From positions 14,358,064 through 14,422,063 of the forward strand of contig CP034980.1 of NCBI GenBank assembly GCA_004026145.2: 64,000 bases of DNA. Direction: 5' to 3'. The notes under the pieces were generated by a model. That model ran no database searches. It saw only the letters and a list, made by a program, of their open reading frames with translations, and was not told the DNA's origin. Position 1 is the first letter of the stretch. Every line of letters begins with the position of its first letter. This stretch comes from Takifugu bimaculatus. Taxonomy: Eukaryota > Chordata > Actinopteri > Tetraodontiformes > Tetraodontidae. This document shows, one piece after another, positions 62,339 through 64,000 of this stretch. A program made the translations under genes and the position numbers.

Positions 62339-63253
62339 ACAAGAGCGCTGCTGTGTGGACGCTTTCCTGAGCTGGATTAACAAACATCATTTCAGAACGC
62401 GCTTCTCAGCCCAACAACCGCAGCCGAGCGTTTCAACCCGGAGAGAAGCGGAACATTGTTTAAAAAGATTCGGGACACTTTTGTGGATGAATCAGCTTGA
62501 ACAGCTGTTTTTTTCCTGCGACAAATGGGGATAAAATACCCTCAGACGTGCATTCAGACGCTGCGTCTGAATGCCAGAACCAGAATCTGCCAGGGTTTTT
62601 GGCTTCAAAGGTTATTTTATGGAGGTCAAAACCGAAAAGGAGCATGAATGGATGCAGTTTCTGATCCCAACCTCATCCATCTTTGGATTCATTAAAACTC
62701 CAGTTTCCTTGAGACACCCTTTGTCTTCTCTTGCTCAGCCATTCTTCCTTTCCTTGCTCCTTTCCTCTCTCCTAACTCTCTCCCTCCGTCCGGCAGCCGT
62801 TAGTGTGGACTGGTTTCACTAAACATGTAATCTCTATTCATAGAATGTAAACAGTAATGCAGCCAAGCCGGTGTTTCCATCCCAGAGCCAGTGCAGGCCG
62901 GCTCAGAGTTAACCCTCAGCTCGCTGCTCGTTCAGAAACAGCTGAACAATCTCTACGATCAGCTGATTGTCCTTCTGAGGGACGCAACTGTCAGGTTTTA
63001 TCTGCATTTGGATCTGACGCCCTCCAAGGTCATCCTGCCCCCCCCCACAACAGCAGTGGAGGATCCAGAATGATCCCAGTGGTAAATGAGAAGGTCAGAA
63101 ATGACAGAACTGTGTTGAGTCTGACAATCTGTAGGTCTTATTATAATATTAAATTAGATATTATAATTATAAATATTAGAGATCAATCAATCAGCTATGT
63201 TCAAGTCAAAGGTTGAAGAATATTTTCTGCATTAAAACAACGCCAAAGTATAA

Positions 63254-64000
63254 GGTTGGGTGTTTAGAGTCAGGGGTTGGTTAGTTGTCAGGGGTTAGTT
63301 AGGGTCAGGGTTGGTGAGGGTCAGGGGTTGGTTAGGGTCAGGGTTGGTTAGGGTCAGGGGTTAGTTAGGGTCAGGGGTTGGTTAGGGTCAGGGTTGGTTA
63401 GGGTCAGGGGTTAGTTAGGGTCAGGGGTTGGTTAGGGTCAGGGTTGGTGAGGGTCAGGGTTGGTGAGGGTCAGGGGTTAGTTAGGGTCAGGGTTGGTGAG
63501 GGTCAGGGGTTGGTGAGGGTCAGGGTTGGTGAGGGTCAGGGGTTAGTTAGGGTCAGGGTTGGTGAGGGTCAGGGGTTGGTGAGGGTCAGGGGTTAGTTAG
63601 GGTCAGGGTTGGTGAGGGTCAGGGGTTGGTTAGGGTCAGGGTTGGTGAGGGTCAGGGGTTGGTTAGGGTCAGGGTTGGTGAGGGTCAGGGGTTAGTTAGG
63701 GTCAGGGTTGGTGAGGGTCAGGGGTTGGTTAGGGTCAGGGTTGGTGAGGGTCAGGGGTTGGTTAGGGTCAGGGTTGGTGAGGGTCAGGGTTGGTGAGGGT
63801 CAGGGGTTGGTTAGGTTCAGGGGTTGGTGAGGGTCAGGGTTGGTGAGGGTCAGGGGTTGGTGAGGGTCAGGGTTGGTGAGGGTCAGGGTTGGTGCGGGTC
63901 AGGGGTTAGTTAGGGTCAGGGTTGGTGAGGGTCAGGGGTTGGTGAGGGTCAGGGTTGGTGAGGGTCAGGGGTTAGTTAGGGTCAGGGTTGGTGAGGGTCA
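63254..64000 (+). repeat. G-rich minisatellite, alternating 16/17-bp units, runs off the window
   Basis: About 45 units of GGGTCAGGGTTGGTGA and GGGTCAGGGGTTGGTTA type fill the last 750 bp. The 16- and 17-bp forms mostly alternate, giving a 33-bp higher-order period, with TTAG/TTGG and TTA/TGA variants. The plus strand is G-rich with runs of three or four G every few bases. Some units contain the telomere-like word TTAGGG, but the array is not a telomere repeat. Confidence 0.97.

Larger units (their letters stand above)
59181..63253 (-). other. MID2 5' intron or upstream flank
   Basis: About 4 kb without recognisable coding sequence. It contains a CA microsatellite at 59903-59949, short CA runs near 60470 and 60617, and an inverted repeat at 62297-62338. 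A MID2 promoter or non-coding first exon could lie here or outside the window; none could be pinned down. Confidence 0.6.

Noticed and set aside
63254..64000. CRISPR-like array or telomere
   Set aside because: There are no unique spacers, units are 16/17 bp and similar throughout, and TTAGGG is not repeated head to tail. It is a minisatellite.

Overview
This is vertebrate, almost certainly ray-finned (teleost) fish, nuclear DNA. The evidence is spliced genes with GT-AG introns, proteins very close to known vertebrate families, many (CA)n/(GT)n microsatellites, and SINE-type repeats of a kind common in fish. Both recognisable genes lie on the minus strand. No bacterial, viral, CRISPR or operon-like feature was found.

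Layout, left to right. (1) At 1-133 there may be the last exon of an unidentified plus-strand gene; support is weak. (2) At 2483-4956 (minus) there is a nine-exon eIF4G-like gene. It encodes an MIF4G domain followed directly by a W2 (eIF5C) domain, with no MA3 domain between them and no eIF4E- or PABP-binding N-terminus in view. Its first exon carries a one-base offset that breaks the frame. (3) From 4966 to about 18360 is a gene-poor interval with a SINE, microsatellites and small tandem duplications. (4) From 20707 to 59124 (minus) lies MID2 (Midline-2/TRIM1), complete from its start codon to its SPRY domain in nine coding exons. A probable 3' UTR of about 2.3 kb extends left to about 18360. 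Upstream non-coding exons, if any, lie to the right of 59180. (5) From 63254 to the right edge is a G-rich minisatellite of alternating 16/17-bp units that runs out of the window.

MID2 would encode a protein of 741 residues after one-base correction: RING, B-box 1, B-box 2, coiled coil with COS box, fibronectin III and B30.2/SPRY. It is a microtubule-associated E3 ubiquitin ligase. Compared with mammalian MID2, the fish protein has a long Gly/Ser/His/Asn-rich insert between the RING and B-box 1. The SPRY region has two one-base offsets of opposite sign, one in exon 8 and one near a CAG repeat in exon 9. As a result the raw sequence stays open, but about 120 codons would be read in the wrong frame. 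Together with the one-base offset in the eIF4G-like gene this looks more like residual indel error in the assembly than biology, although real lesions cannot be excluded from sequence alone.

The two genes share an orientation but are separated by about 15.7 kb, and nothing in the sequence links their functions. I found no new multi-gene system. The observations most worth checking are the MA3-less eIF4G-like gene, the MID2 linker insert, the offset pair with its CAG repeat, a perfect 38-bp palindrome at 44705-44742, and the quadruplex-prone minisatellite at the right edge.
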